This document shows, one piece after another, positions 26,708 to 35,412 of a DNA stretch of 64,000 nt (the stretch's first letter is position 1; the number at the start of each line of letters is the position of its first letter). This DNA comes from Scatomorpha sp964367935 (lineage in GTDB: Bacteria > Bacillota > Clostridia > Oscillospirales > Oscillospiraceae). The position numbers were made by a program, and so were the translations under genes. The stretch is from contig CAYIYZ010000009.1 of assembly GCA_964367935.1 (NCBI GenBank), forward strand, positions 1-64,000, written 5' to 3'. Under the pieces are notes generated by a model that was given only the letters and a program-made list of their open reading frames with translations, was not told the DNA's origin and made no database searches.

Positions 26708-28525
26708 ATGTCAGAAAAGCTAAATAAATTTCACGTAATTGTTACACTTCTTTTGATGCTCTGTGTTGTATTGCTCAGCACGATTGTCTTTTTCATCGTG
26801 CGTGACGATGTGTCGCAAAGCATTACAGGTGAAGATTTAGGCACGGGAGAGACGGAACAAATTTTCGGTTCTCCCCCTCCTACGTCCTCTATGCAGGAGC
26901 TCACGCCCGAGGAGGAAGCAGCAAGGCGTGCTCAATCCGAAACCGATAACTTCGCCGCTATTTTAGGTGAAATCAAAAGACAGGAAGGCATAGATTACAG
27001 CATTAATGCCGAAATCAATTCCGGGCTTTACGGCTTCGATTCACCACTCATTATCACCGACCCTTACGGTATCTCTCCGCTCACTGCTCTCATCGGTTTT
27101 ATGACTGTTGAGCCTGTGCGTATTTCCATTCATGTCGAAGGTGTGAATGAGTTAAGTGATATTTCCTACAATCTTCAAAACTTCAACACCATACACCATA
27201 TACCCATCTACGGACTCTACGAAAACAGGGTGAACAGCGTTACTCTCACTGCTACAAATGAGGCAGGAATTGTCGTAAATGTTGCTGAGCACCAAATATC
27301 TACCGAAGCACTCGGCGTACCATACAACAACATTATAATAAAAACGCAGAGTAACAACTCGAGCGCTTACGCAGAAGGTCTTAACTTCACTACACAATAC
27401 ATAAAGTCTGCCTTCGATTTAAACGGTGATTTCCGTTGGGCCTTATCGCCCTCCTTTCTCTTAGGTGGCACCTACCAATTCACAGATGGTCATTTTCTGT
27501 TTTCGGCAGGCGCTACGTTAATGGGCGACACCGCCTTCGTTGAAATAAATCCGCTCGGGAAAATATTTGCTGCCTACTATGCTCCCTACGGCTCTCATCA
27601 CCATATCGAGACCTTAGGTAACGGCAACTTCATCGTCACAGGCTCTGAGGGCGAAACCATTCAGGACTTTATATTTGAAGTTGACATTAGCACGGGCGAG
27701 ATTATACACACCATAGATTATAAGAGCATTTTACAGCGTACTCGCACGCTGCCCAATATGGGCGAGGGCCAAAGTCGTGACTGGATGCACATGAATGCCG
27801 CTGTATTTGATGCAGAATCGAACAGTCTTATCGTATCTTCCAATGCACAATCAGCAGTTTTCAAGCACGACTATGAAACTAATCAAATTGCTTGGATATT
27901 CTCCGATCCTAAGGCTTGGGCTAACATGTACGAAAGCTATCTACTCACACCGATAGGCGAAAATTTTGAGTACACCTACGGTCAGCATTTGCCTTATATT
28001 CTGCCGGACTTGGACAGCAACCCCGACACCATAGATCTCATGCTCTTTGATAACGGTCGAGGTCGCTATCTCTACGATGATGATTTGCTCTATGCTATAC
28101 AGACCGAAGGCGCTATTCCGCTCGAGGAATACTCTCGCATGGTGCACTACCGTATAGACGAAGTGAACATGACCGTAGAGCAGATATGGCAGTATGGCAA
28201 GGAGCAGGGTGATGAGCTGTTTTCAATTTGGGGCGGCAGTGCTCTTCTCTTAGATAATGGGAACAGGCTGGGACTTTTCTCAGTGAGCACCAGAGATATC
28301 GCCATATACTACCCACATGTCTTAGAGGTTAACGCTGAAGGAGACATCATTTGGGAAGCTATGCTATACACAGAAAGTGCCACAGGTCAACTCGGCGAAA
28401 ATCGTATAGAGCGTCTTCCCTTATACAATAACTCGGCAAACGACTTGGGCATAGGCGAGGCGGTCGAGAACTACATCCCCGACGAGGTTTGGGAGAAATA
28501 CGGTTACATGGAGGTAAGTGAATGA
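26708..28525 (+). CDS. assT: Arylsulfate sulfotransferase-like, membrane-anchored
   Basis: A 605-residue protein with an N-terminal uncleaved membrane anchor (about 10-35), an N-terminal beta domain (GLYGFDSPLIITDPYG-like, about 98-190) and a beta-propeller catalytic domain of the AssT family. Likely active-site histidines are in GSHHHIE (near 298), DWMHMN (near 360) and YGQH (near 426, the probable sulfohistidine). At the place 18 residues after the second His, where I recall an Arg in the E. coli enzyme, Asn is found. These enzymes move sulfate from one phenol to another outside the cell without PAPS. ATG 26708 is preferred over 26702 because AGGAG is seven bases upstream. It overlaps the next gene by 4 bases. 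The acceptor may be the Tyr-rich lipoproteins encoded upstream. Confidence 0.82.
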   Translation: MSEKLNKFHVIVTLLLMLCVVLLSTIVFFIVRDDVSQSITGEDLGTGETEQIFGSPPPTSSMQELTPEEEAARRAQSETDNFAAILGEIKRQEGIDYSINAEINSGLYGFDSPLIITDPYGISPLTALIGFMTVEPVRISIHVEGVNELSDISYNLQNFNTIHHIPIYGLYENRVNSVTLTATNEAGIVVNVAEHQISTEALGVPYNNIIIKTQSNNSSAYAEGLNFTTQYIKSAFDLNGDFRWALSPSFLLGGTYQFTDGHFLFSAGATLMGDTAFVEINPLGKIFAAYYAPYGSHHHIETLGNGNFIVTGSEGETIQDFIFEVDISTGEIIHTIDYKSILQRTRTLPNMGEGQSRDWMHMNAAVFDAESNSLIVSSNAQSAVFKHDYETNQIAWIFSDPKAWANMYESYLLTPIGENFEYTYGQHLPYILPDLDSNPDTIDLMLFDNGRGRYLYDDDLLYAIQTEGAIPLEEYSRMVHYRIDEVNMTVEQIWQYGKEQGDELFSIWGGSALLLDNGNRLGLFSVSTRDIAIYYPHVLEVNAEGDIIWEAMLYTESATGQLGENRIERLPLYNNSANDLGIGEAVENYIPDEVWEKYGYMEVSE

Positions 28526-29055
28526 AAAAACTATTGCTTTTACTCGCAATAACTTGCACACTGTCACTCTATGGCTGTGCATCCGATGGCACCGAAACAC
28601 CTACCACTGAGCCTGTCGAGCTCGAAGTCAGTGACCAAAGTACATTTATGTGGCAGATTGAGGCGCTCAGCCATGAACTAACCGTCTACATGGAAAGTAG
28701 TGGCGCTATGACTCTCTACGACGGGAGTGTAGAGCGCACAGACTACACGGATGGTGCTGAGTCGGGTAAGATTTACCTCTTGCTTGAACTCAATATACTA
28801 AAGGCTGAGGTTGGCAACGAGCCCTTCACATGGAGTGATGTCTACATAGAGGATGCCGAGGGAAACACATACACAAGACTTGAAGATGACTTATTTTTGG
28901 AAAATCACGGTTATTCAAGACTGCCATCTACGGACATTAAATTAGGCGAAAGCATCGGATTTATAGCCTTTGAGTTGGACGAGCTTGCTGCTGATAACGC
29001 CCTCTATCTCGTTCACAATGCAATAGAAGGCGAAAACCGTAATCAAATACAATGA
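28522..29055 (+). CDS. Lipoprotein, small
   Basis: A 177-residue lipoprotein with signal peptide and lipobox LYGC (about residues 16-19). The mature part (SDQSTFMWQIEALSH, then YLLLELNILKAE and SIGFIAFELDEL) has the strand pattern of telokin/Ig-like DUF4352-type lipoprotein domains, which is a weak assignment. Its ATG overlaps the stop of the preceding sulfotransferase gene as ATGA, so it is translationally coupled. The next gene starts 10 bases later. A role in presenting or binding the sulfotransferases is possible but not shown. Confidence 0.8.
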   Translation: MKKLLLLLAITCTLSLYGCASDGTETPTTEPVELEVSDQSTFMWQIEALSHELTVYMESSGAMTLYDGSVERTDYTDGAESGKIYLLLELNILKAEVGNEPFTWSDVYIEDAEGNTYTRLEDDLFLENHGYSRLPSTDIKLGESIGFIAFELDELAADNALYLVHNAIEGENRNQIQ

Positions 29056-29065
29056 GGTGTAGAAC

Positions 29066-31102
29066 ATGAAAAAAATTATTGTTGCGATAACAATGCTACT
29101 AATCTTTGCTTTCAGTGCCTGCGGCACGGACAGTGTTGAGCCTACGTCTACACCCACGCCGTCCGAGAGCACTGTGCCTTCGGCTTCGCCACTTGCCGAG
29201 GGTAAAGAGCCTGTGACTGTCTTGGCAAGATTGGAAAATCAGCTTATCATGGACGAGTCCATAGCAACCGAGATGGTAGGCGGCTACACGCCCGAGGAGC
29301 CTCTCGTTCTGCTTGACCCCTACGGTGTTGCGCCTTTAACCGCTCTTATTATATTTGACACCGATGAGGCTTGCTCCGTTACCGTCTCCGTGACGGGTAA
29401 AACTGCGGAAACTACATTTACACACAGCTTCACGGAGTTTTCTACGCACCATGAAATTCCCGTATACGGACTATATGCCGACAAGGTAAACAGTGTTTAT
29501 TTAAGCTTAAAATACGAGGAGGGCGAAGCTGTCGAGCACCATACAGTGGATATTGAAACGGAAAGCCTACCCGACTATCTGCCAAGCTACGAGCTTCTGG
29601 TCAGTGACCCCCAGACAGCAGGCGGTGCCGAGGGTGACCTACTCTTCTTTGCCGCCGCTACGGACATCCTCTACCCCTTTGCCATTGACAAAGAAGGCGA
29701 TGTGCGTTGGTATTCCTCCACGAATACCTTTGCAGGCGGTCTTTTACGCCGCACAGCGGACGGTAAGCTCCTGTCTCTGTCCGACCCTATGTATGCGCCC
29801 GCTTTCATCAGACCCGGCTTCACTATCACCGACTGGATGGGTAGAGTTTACGATGAGTACCTTGTTGACTACACGCATCACGATGTTATTGAGCTTCCGA
29901 ACGGCAACTACCTTGTAAGTGCCGTTAAGCCCGACTCCGTTGTCAATTTGGGCGCTATCGTTGCAGGTGCAGACGCAATTTTGGAAATTGACTCCGAGAG
30001 CGGTGAGACTTTGCGTTCTTGGGACTTAAACGCCATATGCGGCTACACCGCCGAGGATGTGCTTGAGGGTAGATACCTCCACACGAACGCCATACACTAT
30101 AACGAAGCGGACAACTCCATTATGTTCTCCGCACCTAACCCCATGATAGTCGTGAATTTCGATGCCGATTCGGGTGAGGTTAACTGGGCTATAGGTAACC
30201 CCTTAAATAACTATCCCGAGCCTATACAGAGCAAAATTCTCACACCTACAGAGCCTGATTTTCTATGGAACGGCGCTATACACGCACCCACCGTTTTGCC
30301 CGACGGCAACATCATGCTCTTTGATAACGGTAGTGGTAGGCTTGACACTAGCGGTGAACCCATAGAGGATGAGAATAATTTCTCTCGCCTCGTCATTTTC
30401 TCCGTGGACAGCGAAAACATGACCATCAGCACCGTCTATGAGTATGGCGAGGAGCGTGGTAATGATATGTACGCCACCTACCTCGGTGATGTTGACTATC
30501 TTGGCGAAAACCACTACATATTAAACGCAGGTGGACGTATTATAGACCCTGTGAGCGGTTTGGCGAAGGGCTCTGGCTTTGATATATTCATGGGCATTAG
30601 CCGTGGTGAGGGTGTCATTGTCGAAATTTTAAACGGCGAGGTAGTCTTTGAGGTCTTCACGGGCGAGCCTGTTGATAAGTCGTACAATAACGTTTATCGT
30701 GTTGAGTGGCTGAGTGTCTACGACGAGAACGAGCCCGAGTATAATGTCAGTGCCGATGCAACCGAACGCATGGGTGAGCTCTTGGCTACGTCGTCCGCTG
30801 ATTTCACTTTACCGGCAGACGCTATGCCCTTGGAGCAGGGCGTTTACCTCTACCCTGCCGATTACTCTTATCAGCTCAACGTACCACTTTTCGTCGAGGG
30901 CACAGAGCAGGGTGATATGGTTTATCTCGAACTAAAGAGCGAAGAAAACAGCTATTACTACCTCACTGCCGGCTTGGACGGTGCCGAGGGCGTTGTGCAA
31001 AAGAGCGGTCTACCCGAGGGCGATTATGTCCTGGGCGTCGTCTTGGTCAAAGCTGATGGTAGTACGTACCACTACGAGTCCGAATACGTTTGGAGTGTGT
31101 AG
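29066..31102 (+). CDS. assT: Arylsulfate sulfotransferase-like lipoprotein
   Basis: A 678-residue AssT-family protein, this one lipid-anchored (lipobox FSAC, about residues 17-20). It has an N-terminal beta domain (PLVLLDPYGVAPLTAL-like, about 75-160), a propeller with candidate active-site residues YTHHD (near 270), LHTN (near 338) and GAIH (near 405), and about 150 extra C-terminal residues. As in its neighbour, the position 18 residues after the second His is not Arg (here Pro), which may mean altered donor use. It has an acidic Pro/Thr linker after the lipobox. It closes the Tyr-lipoprotein operon. The two enzymes differ in length and anchor, so they may have different acceptors or act in sequence. 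Confidence 0.82.
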   Translation: MKKIIVAITMLLIFAFSACGTDSVEPTSTPTPSESTVPSASPLAEGKEPVTVLARLENQLIMDESIATEMVGGYTPEEPLVLLDPYGVAPLTALIIFDTDEACSVTVSVTGKTAETTFTHSFTEFSTHHEIPVYGLYADKVNSVYLSLKYEEGEAVEHHTVDIETESLPDYLPSYELLVSDPQTAGGAEGDLLFFAAATDILYPFAIDKEGDVRWYSSTNTFAGGLLRRTADGKLLSLSDPMYAPAFIRPGFTITDWMGRVYDEYLVDYTHHDVIELPNGNYLVSAVKPDSVVNLGAIVAGADAILEIDSESGETLRSWDLNAICGYTAEDVLEGRYLHTNAIHYNEADNSIMFSAPNPMIVVNFDADSGEVNWAIGNPLNNYPEPIQSKILTPTEPDFLWNGAIHAPTVLPDGNIMLFDNGSGRLDTSGEPIEDENNFSRLVIFSVDSENMTISTVYEYGEERGNDMYATYLGDVDYLGENHYILNAGGRIIDPVSGLAKGSGFDIFMGISRGEGVIVEILNGEVVFEVFTGEPVDKSYNNVYRVEWLSVYDENEPEYNVSADATERMGELLATSSADFTLPADAMPLEQGVYLYPADYSYQLNVPLFVEGTEQGDMVYLELKSEENSYYYLTAGLDGAEGVVQKSGLPEGDYVLGVVLVKADGSTYHYESEYVWSV

Positions 31103-31109
31103 CCAAGTG

Positions 31110-31320
31110 GCGAAGCCACTCTAAAAGTTTTACTCGATTTTTTGAAAAAATCGTGGGGTCTCGGGGCAAAGCCCGAGTCGCCGTCCGCAGACGGTGAAAT
31201 CCTTTGCCTTAAAAGCGTATTTTTGAAAGTGAATTTTCGCACTTAGTGTGAAAAGAGAAAACTTTTTACAAGAAAAAAAGTTTTCTAATGGGGTTTGGGT
31301 TGAAACCCCAGCTAAAATAA
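31110..31320. repeat. Intergenic repeat, copy 1 (long form)
   Basis: The stretch AAAAGTTTTACTCGATTTT, then a short TTGAAAAAATCG hairpin, GGGGCAAAGC, CGCCGTCCGCAGACGG and a final GGGGTTTGGG with AACCCCAGCTAA recurs at 46590-46705. This copy has about 75 extra bases before its final part. It contains several small stems (ACTCGATTTT with AAAATCG; CCGTC/GACGG) and lies downstream of an operon. It looks like a dispersed non-coding repeat. Confidence 0.75.
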
Positions 31321-31330
31321 CAACAAAACG

Positions 31331-31366
31331 AAGCAGCCTTGCATCTTTTACGATGCAAGGCTGCTT
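31331..31366 (-). terminator. Terminator of the alcohol dehydrogenase gene
   Basis: Fifteen-base perfect arms (31331-31345 and 31352-31366) with a 6-base loop. On the minus strand a T-rich run follows. It may also end the plus-strand operon. Confidence 0.88.
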
Positions 31367-31394
31367 CTATATTTAGGAGAATTTAAAACCTATA

Positions 31395-32585
31395 TTAGTC
31401 CTCGTAAGCGCAACCGTAGTAGCAAGCCTTGAGTAGCTTGACCATTTCCTCGGTCTTGGGCTGTCTGGGGTTAGAGCCTGTGCAAGCGTCTCCGATAGCG
31501 TTTACCGCTATGTCCTCAACCTTTGCCAAGAACTCTTCCTCACCAACCATACCGTCATTATAGTCCTTTATGCAAGTGGGAATGCTGAGCTGTACATTGC
31601 AATCTTCTATGGACTTAATGAGTGCCGCTACTAGCTCTGCTGTAGTTTCACCCTTGAGTCCCACAAACTTAGCGATCTCCGCGTATCTCTCAGCCGCCCT
31701 CTCGTCCTTAGCGTTAAACCTGATGACCTGCGGTAGATACATAGCGTTAGCACAACCATGGGGAATATGCCCGTTCTTAAATGCTGCGCCCGTCTTATGA
31801 GCCATGGAGTGAACTATACCCAAAAGCGCATTAGAAAATGCCATTCCTGCCAAGCACTGAGCATAGTGTACCTTCTCACGTGCCTCCGAGTCACCGTTAT
31901 AAGAAGCATACAGGTACTTATAAACCATGTCTATAGCCTTCAAGGCTAAGGGATCTGTAAAGTCATTTGCCACTGTTGAAACATACGCCTCTATCGCATG
32001 TGTCAGTGCGTCCATGCCTGTATGCGCCGTTAAAGTCTTGGGCATGGTCTCTGCTATCTCAGAATCAACTATTGCTATATCGGGCGTAATGTTGTAGTCA
32101 GCCAAAGGATACTTTATACCCTTCTCATAGTCCGTGATGACCGAGAACGCCGTTACTTCCGTCGCTGTGCCCGAAGTCGAGGGTACCGCTACGAATATTG
32201 CCTTCTGGCGCAAAAGAGGTAGTGTGAACGGATCTTTTATATCATCAAACTTCGTCTCAGGATACTCATAGAACACCCACATAGCCTTCGCCGCATCTAT
32301 AGGTGAACCGCCGCCAATAGACACTATGACATCAGGCCCAAACTCACGCATCATCTCTGCACCCTTCATCACGGTTTCAACCGAAGGATCCGGCTCAACA
32401 TTCTCAAAAAGCTTTACTTCCATGCCCGCCTCTTGCAGATAAGCCACAGTCTTATCCAAGAATCCGAACTTCTTCATAGAGCCGCCGCCCACAACTACTA
32501 TTGCCTTTGTGCCTTTGATATTCTTGAGTTCTGACAAGCTGCCCTTACCAAAATAAATATCTCTCGGTAGTGTAAATCTTCCCAT
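31395..32585 (-). CDS. Iron-containing alcohol dehydrogenase
   Basis: A 396-residue group III alcohol dehydrogenase, reducing an aldehyde to an alcohol or the reverse with NAD(P)H. The dinucleotide site shows VVGGGSMKK (about 33-41) and SIGGGSPIDAAK (about 93-104). The metal ligands are in the D-MDALTHAIEAYVS region (about 194-205) and in GIVHSMAHKTGAAF and GHIPHGCANA (about 265-290). It resembles the butanol dehydrogenases and the C-terminal half of AdhE of clostridia. The start at 32585 (MGRFTLPRD) is chosen over the 33-residue longer frame because GGAGG lies nine bases upstream and the family begins here. Monocistronic, with a terminator. Probably fermentative. Confidence 0.93.
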   Translation of the reverse strand: MGRFTLPRDIYFGKGSLSELKNIKGTKAIVVVGGGSMKKFGFLDKTVAYLQEAGMEVKLFENVEPDPSVETVMKGAEMMREFGPDVIVSIGGGSPIDAAKAMWVFYEYPETKFDDIKDPFTLPLLRQKAIFVAVPSTSGTATEVTAFSVITDYEKGIKYPLADYNITPDIAIVDSEIAETMPKTLTAHTGMDALTHAIEAYVSTVANDFTDPLALKAIDMVYKYLYASYNGDSEAREKVHYAQCLAGMAFSNALLGIVHSMAHKTGAAFKNGHIPHGCANAMYLPQVIRFNAKDERAAERYAEIAKFVGLKGETTAELVAALIKSIEDCNVQLSIPTCIKDYNDGMVGEEEFLAKVEDIAVNAIGDACTGSNPRQPKTEEMVKLLKACYYGCAYED

Positions 32586-32756
32586 ATTATTGTACCTCCA
32601 TTGTATTGTTAAGTTTTTGACAATTGGTATTGTACACCATATCTGCAAAAAAATCAAGCCTTTTACGCTATACGATATCAACAAAGTTAATTATTTAACA
32701 TTTTGCAATTAGTACTAATTTCCTATAAGTTCTTAGCTATGATGCCCAGGTATAGC

Positions 32757-32804
32757 TATGTGGACCACTCGTATAAGTCTAATCTTACCCAAGTAGTCCA
32801 CATA
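32757..32804. repeat. Inverted repeat between copZ and the alcohol dehydrogenase gene
   Basis: TATGTGGAC (32757-32765) pairs with GTCCACATA (32796-32804); the interior is partly complementary. No T run follows, so it is not a typical terminator. It could end the copper operon or be an operator. Confidence 0.4.
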
Positions 32805-32830
32805 ATATAAGTGATTTACTTTTAAATTAT

Positions 32831-33031
32831 TTAGCCAACGACATCAAAGCCCATGTCCTCTATGATTTCCTTCACGTCATCTCTATCCATCGTGCTCTCT
32901 ACACTGATGCTCTTTGCCCCTATATCGCATACCACGGACTGCACGCCTTCAGTCTCGCCCATGACACGCTCTATGCGTGCCGTGCAATTTTGGCACACCA
33001 TGCCCTCTACCTTAAATTCTATCTTTGTCAT
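32831..33031 (-). CDS. copZ: Copper chaperone, HMA domain
   Basis: A 66-residue single HMA domain of the CopZ type. The metal-binding motif GMVCQNC is at residues 10-16; the fold is the usual beta-alpha-beta-beta-alpha-beta with IEEMGFDV-like C-terminus. It carries Cu(I) in the cytoplasm to the ATPase encoded 22 bases upstream. The family also includes other soft-metal carriers, but the neighbour makes copper likely. It is the second gene of a two-gene operon with copA. Confidence 0.9.
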   Translation of the reverse strand: MTKIEFKVEGMVCQNCTARIERVMGETEGVQSVVCDIGAKSISVESTMDRDDVKEIIEDMGFDVVG

Positions 33032-33053
33032 AACTAATTTTCCCCTTTCCTTT

Positions 33054-35270
33054 CTATTTATTCGGATTATATCTCGTTAATCTAAGTGAATTTGTGACCA
33101 CCGAAACCGAGGACAGTGCCATGGCCGCACCTGCAAAAGACGGTGTGAGTAAGGGACCGCCTAAGGCGTAAACCACGCCTGCCGCAAGCGGTATGCCCAC
33201 ACAGTTATACACAAATGCCCAGAACAAATTCTCTCTTATTATACGCATAGTCTTTCTCGAAAGCAAGAGTGCATCCGCTACGGCGCCCAAGTCTTTGCGC
33301 ATCAGTATTACGCCCGATGACTCCGCAGCTACATCCGTACCGCCATGCACAGCTATACCCACATCCGCCGCCGCCAAGGCAGGTGCATCGTTTATGCCAT
33401 CTCCGACCATCGCTACGCCCTTACCCTCGGCTTTTACTCTCTCTACCTCCGCTGATTTGTCGCCGGGCATTACCTCAGCCAAAACTCGAACTATACCTGC
33501 TTCCGCCGCTATAACCTCTGCCGCCCTTATATTGTCTCCCGTTATCATTCCCGTCTCTATTCCCATGGCGCCAAGCCTACTTAGCGCCTCTCTTGCATCC
33601 TCTCTTATCGTATCCGACAATGCTATAAAGCCCCTGTACTCACCGTCAGTGGCTACGTATACCGCCGTGCAACCCGAGGGTATCATGTCCCGAGCTTGCG
33701 ACGGTAAAGTCACACCTTCAAGCTCCATGAGCGCCACTGTGCCTGCCAGCACTTTCCTTCCATCAACCGTCGCCTCCATGCCGCGCCCCGGATACGCCTT
33801 TAAGCTCTCAGGCTCACTCAAGGCTATTTCCTCACGCTCCGCCTTTTCCAATATAGCCGACGCTATGGGATGCTCAGATCCACGCTCCGCACTCGCCGCC
33901 AAGCGCAACAGCTCATTTACAGACATTCCCTCAGCCTCAACCTTCGCTACGCTCAATCTCCCCTGAGTCACCGTGCCCGTCTTATCAAAAAACACAGTAT
34001 TCACCTTAGAAGCTGCTTCTATTACATCTCCGCCTCTGAACAGTATACCTAGTCCTGCGCCCCTTCCCGAGCCTGCCATTACCGCTATGGGTGTCGCAAG
34101 CCCCAATGCGCAAGGGCAAGCAACCACTAGCACAGATACGAATATATTCATCACGAAGTCAAGATCACGACCCACTAAATGCCACACTATCGCAGACAGA
34201 ATAGCTATCACCACTACTGTAGGCACGAACACGCCCGATATCTTGTCCGCCAAGCGTGCCGACGGCGCTTTACGTTCCTGTGCCTGCGTCACTAACTTTA
34301 TCACCTGAGCTATCGCCGTATTCTTGCCCACGCCCGTAGCACGAACCCTCAAATAGCCGTCCTTACATATAGTGCCACCCGATACCTGTGAGCCCTGTTC
34401 TTTATACACGGGTAAACTCTCGCCCGTCAACATTGATTCGTCGACGGCAGCTTCGCCGGTCAAAACTACAGCATCTACCGCTATGCGCTCGCCCGGCTTC
34501 ACTATAACCGTATCACCCACTCGTATTTCCTCCGTAGCAAGCTCCATCTCTACCCCGTCTCGCTCGACCAAGGCCGTGCCCGGCACTAAAGACGCAAGTG
34601 CACTTATAGCTCGACGTGCGGCACTCTTGCTGCGTTCCTCTAAGTACTTGCCCAAGAGCACCAAAGCCACCACAACTGCCGCCGACTCAAAATACAAAGA
34701 GTGCACTGCATGCATGTCACCCTGCATTACTTTATATGTACCATATAAGCTGTACAAAAATGCTGTGCCCGTACCTAAAGCCACAAGGCTATCCATATTC
34801 GGGCTTCTTGCTATTATCTTCTTAACACCGCTCGTGAAAAACCTTCGTCCGGCTATAAGTACCGGTATGGTTAATATTAGTTGCAAAATAGCAAAATTTA
34901 GAGGATGCACAGTATCTGACACTATCTGCGGTAGCGGTAAGCGTATGGGCAACATATGGCTCATGCCCACATACAGTTCCAAGGCACCGAAAATAAGCGC
35001 TATCGTCAAAGACAGGCTGCTTATATTAAATTTTTCCTCCTGTGGCGGCTTGTCCACCGCCTCTGACGCTTCAAAACCCGCACGCTTTACCGCAGTTATC
35101 AGTGTTTCAAGCTCCACCGTGCCGTCTGTCTGTATTGTCGCCGCATTTGTGGCGAGATTTACCACGGCACTTTCAACCCCTTTTTTCCTACCCAAGGCCT
35201 TTTCCACCGCCGCACTGCAGGCGGCACAAGTCATGCCCTCTATACTTAACCTTATGGTTTTATTCTCCAT
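33054..35270 (-). CDS. copA: Cu(I)-exporting P-type ATPase
   Basis: A 738-residue P1B-type ATPase that exports Cu(I) and gives copper tolerance. One N-terminal HMA domain (GMTCAAC, residues 12-18) precedes eight membrane helices. The helix-6 CPC motif is in VVACPCALGLATP (near 385), typical of Cu/Ag pumps. The phosphorylation site DKTGT is near 428, SEHPIA follows, and GDGINDAPAL is near 625. Near the C-terminus an MxxSS motif (ALSSVSVVTNSLRL) completes the Cu signature. GGAGG stands ten bases before the ATG. The promoter region is shared with the divergent ABC operon and holds the palindrome ACATATAGTATGT (35290-35302), a possible metal-regulator site. Confidence 0.95.
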   Translation of the reverse strand: MENKTIRLSIEGMTCAACSAAVEKALGRKKGVESAVVNLATNAATIQTDGTVELETLITAVKRAGFEASEAVDKPPQEEKFNISSLSLTIALIFGALELYVGMSHMLPIRLPLPQIVSDTVHPLNFAILQLILTIPVLIAGRRFFTSGVKKIIARSPNMDSLVALGTGTAFLYSLYGTYKVMQGDMHAVHSLYFESAAVVVALVLLGKYLEERSKSAARRAISALASLVPGTALVERDGVEMELATEEIRVGDTVIVKPGERIAVDAVVLTGEAAVDESMLTGESLPVYKEQGSQVSGGTICKDGYLRVRATGVGKNTAIAQVIKLVTQAQERKAPSARLADKISGVFVPTVVVIAILSAIVWHLVGRDLDFVMNIFVSVLVVACPCALGLATPIAVMAGSGRGAGLGILFRGGDVIEAASKVNTVFFDKTGTVTQGRLSVAKVEAEGMSVNELLRLAASAERGSEHPIASAILEKAEREEIALSEPESLKAYPGRGMEATVDGRKVLAGTVALMELEGVTLPSQARDMIPSGCTAVYVATDGEYRGFIALSDTIREDAREALSRLGAMGIETGMITGDNIRAAEVIAAEAGIVRVLAEVMPGDKSAEVERVKAEGKGVAMVGDGINDAPALAAADVGIAVHGGTDVAAESSGVILMRKDLGAVADALLLSRKTMRIIRENLFWAFVYNCVGIPLAAGVVYALGGPLLTPSFAGAAMALSSVSVVTNSLRLTRYNPNK

Positions 35271-35289
35271 ACTGATCTACACCTCCAAA

Positions 35290-35302
35290 ACATATAGTAT
35301 GT
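35290..35302. promoter_or_regulatory. Palindrome upstream of copA
   Basis: ACATA-TAG-TATGT, 13 bases, lies in the copA leader 20 bases before the start. It is a plausible operator for a copper sensor but does not match a known consensus exactly. Confidence 0.3.
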
Positions 35303-35369
35303 CTTCACTAATTGTATCATATTTGTGTGAATTTGACTATTAAAATTTAGTGCAATTTTGAAGAACTTG

Positions 35370-35378
35370 TGTTATAAT
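35370..35378 (+). promoter_or_regulatory. Extended -10 promoter of the ABC operon
   Basis: TGT followed by TATAAT (35373-35378) forms an extended -10; a weak -35 (GTGCAA) is 17 bases upstream. An ATG at 35377 overlaps the -10 box and so cannot be the start of translation for the following gene. Confidence 0.65.
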
Positions 35379-35412
35379 GAAGAGTGTTTTGGTTTGTACT
35401 GGAGGTTTTTTA

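Noticed and set aside
33193..35343. Long plus-strand frames opposite copA (33193-33966, 34372-35343)
   Set aside because: copA is unmistakable on the minus strand and the antisense translations have no recognisable domains.
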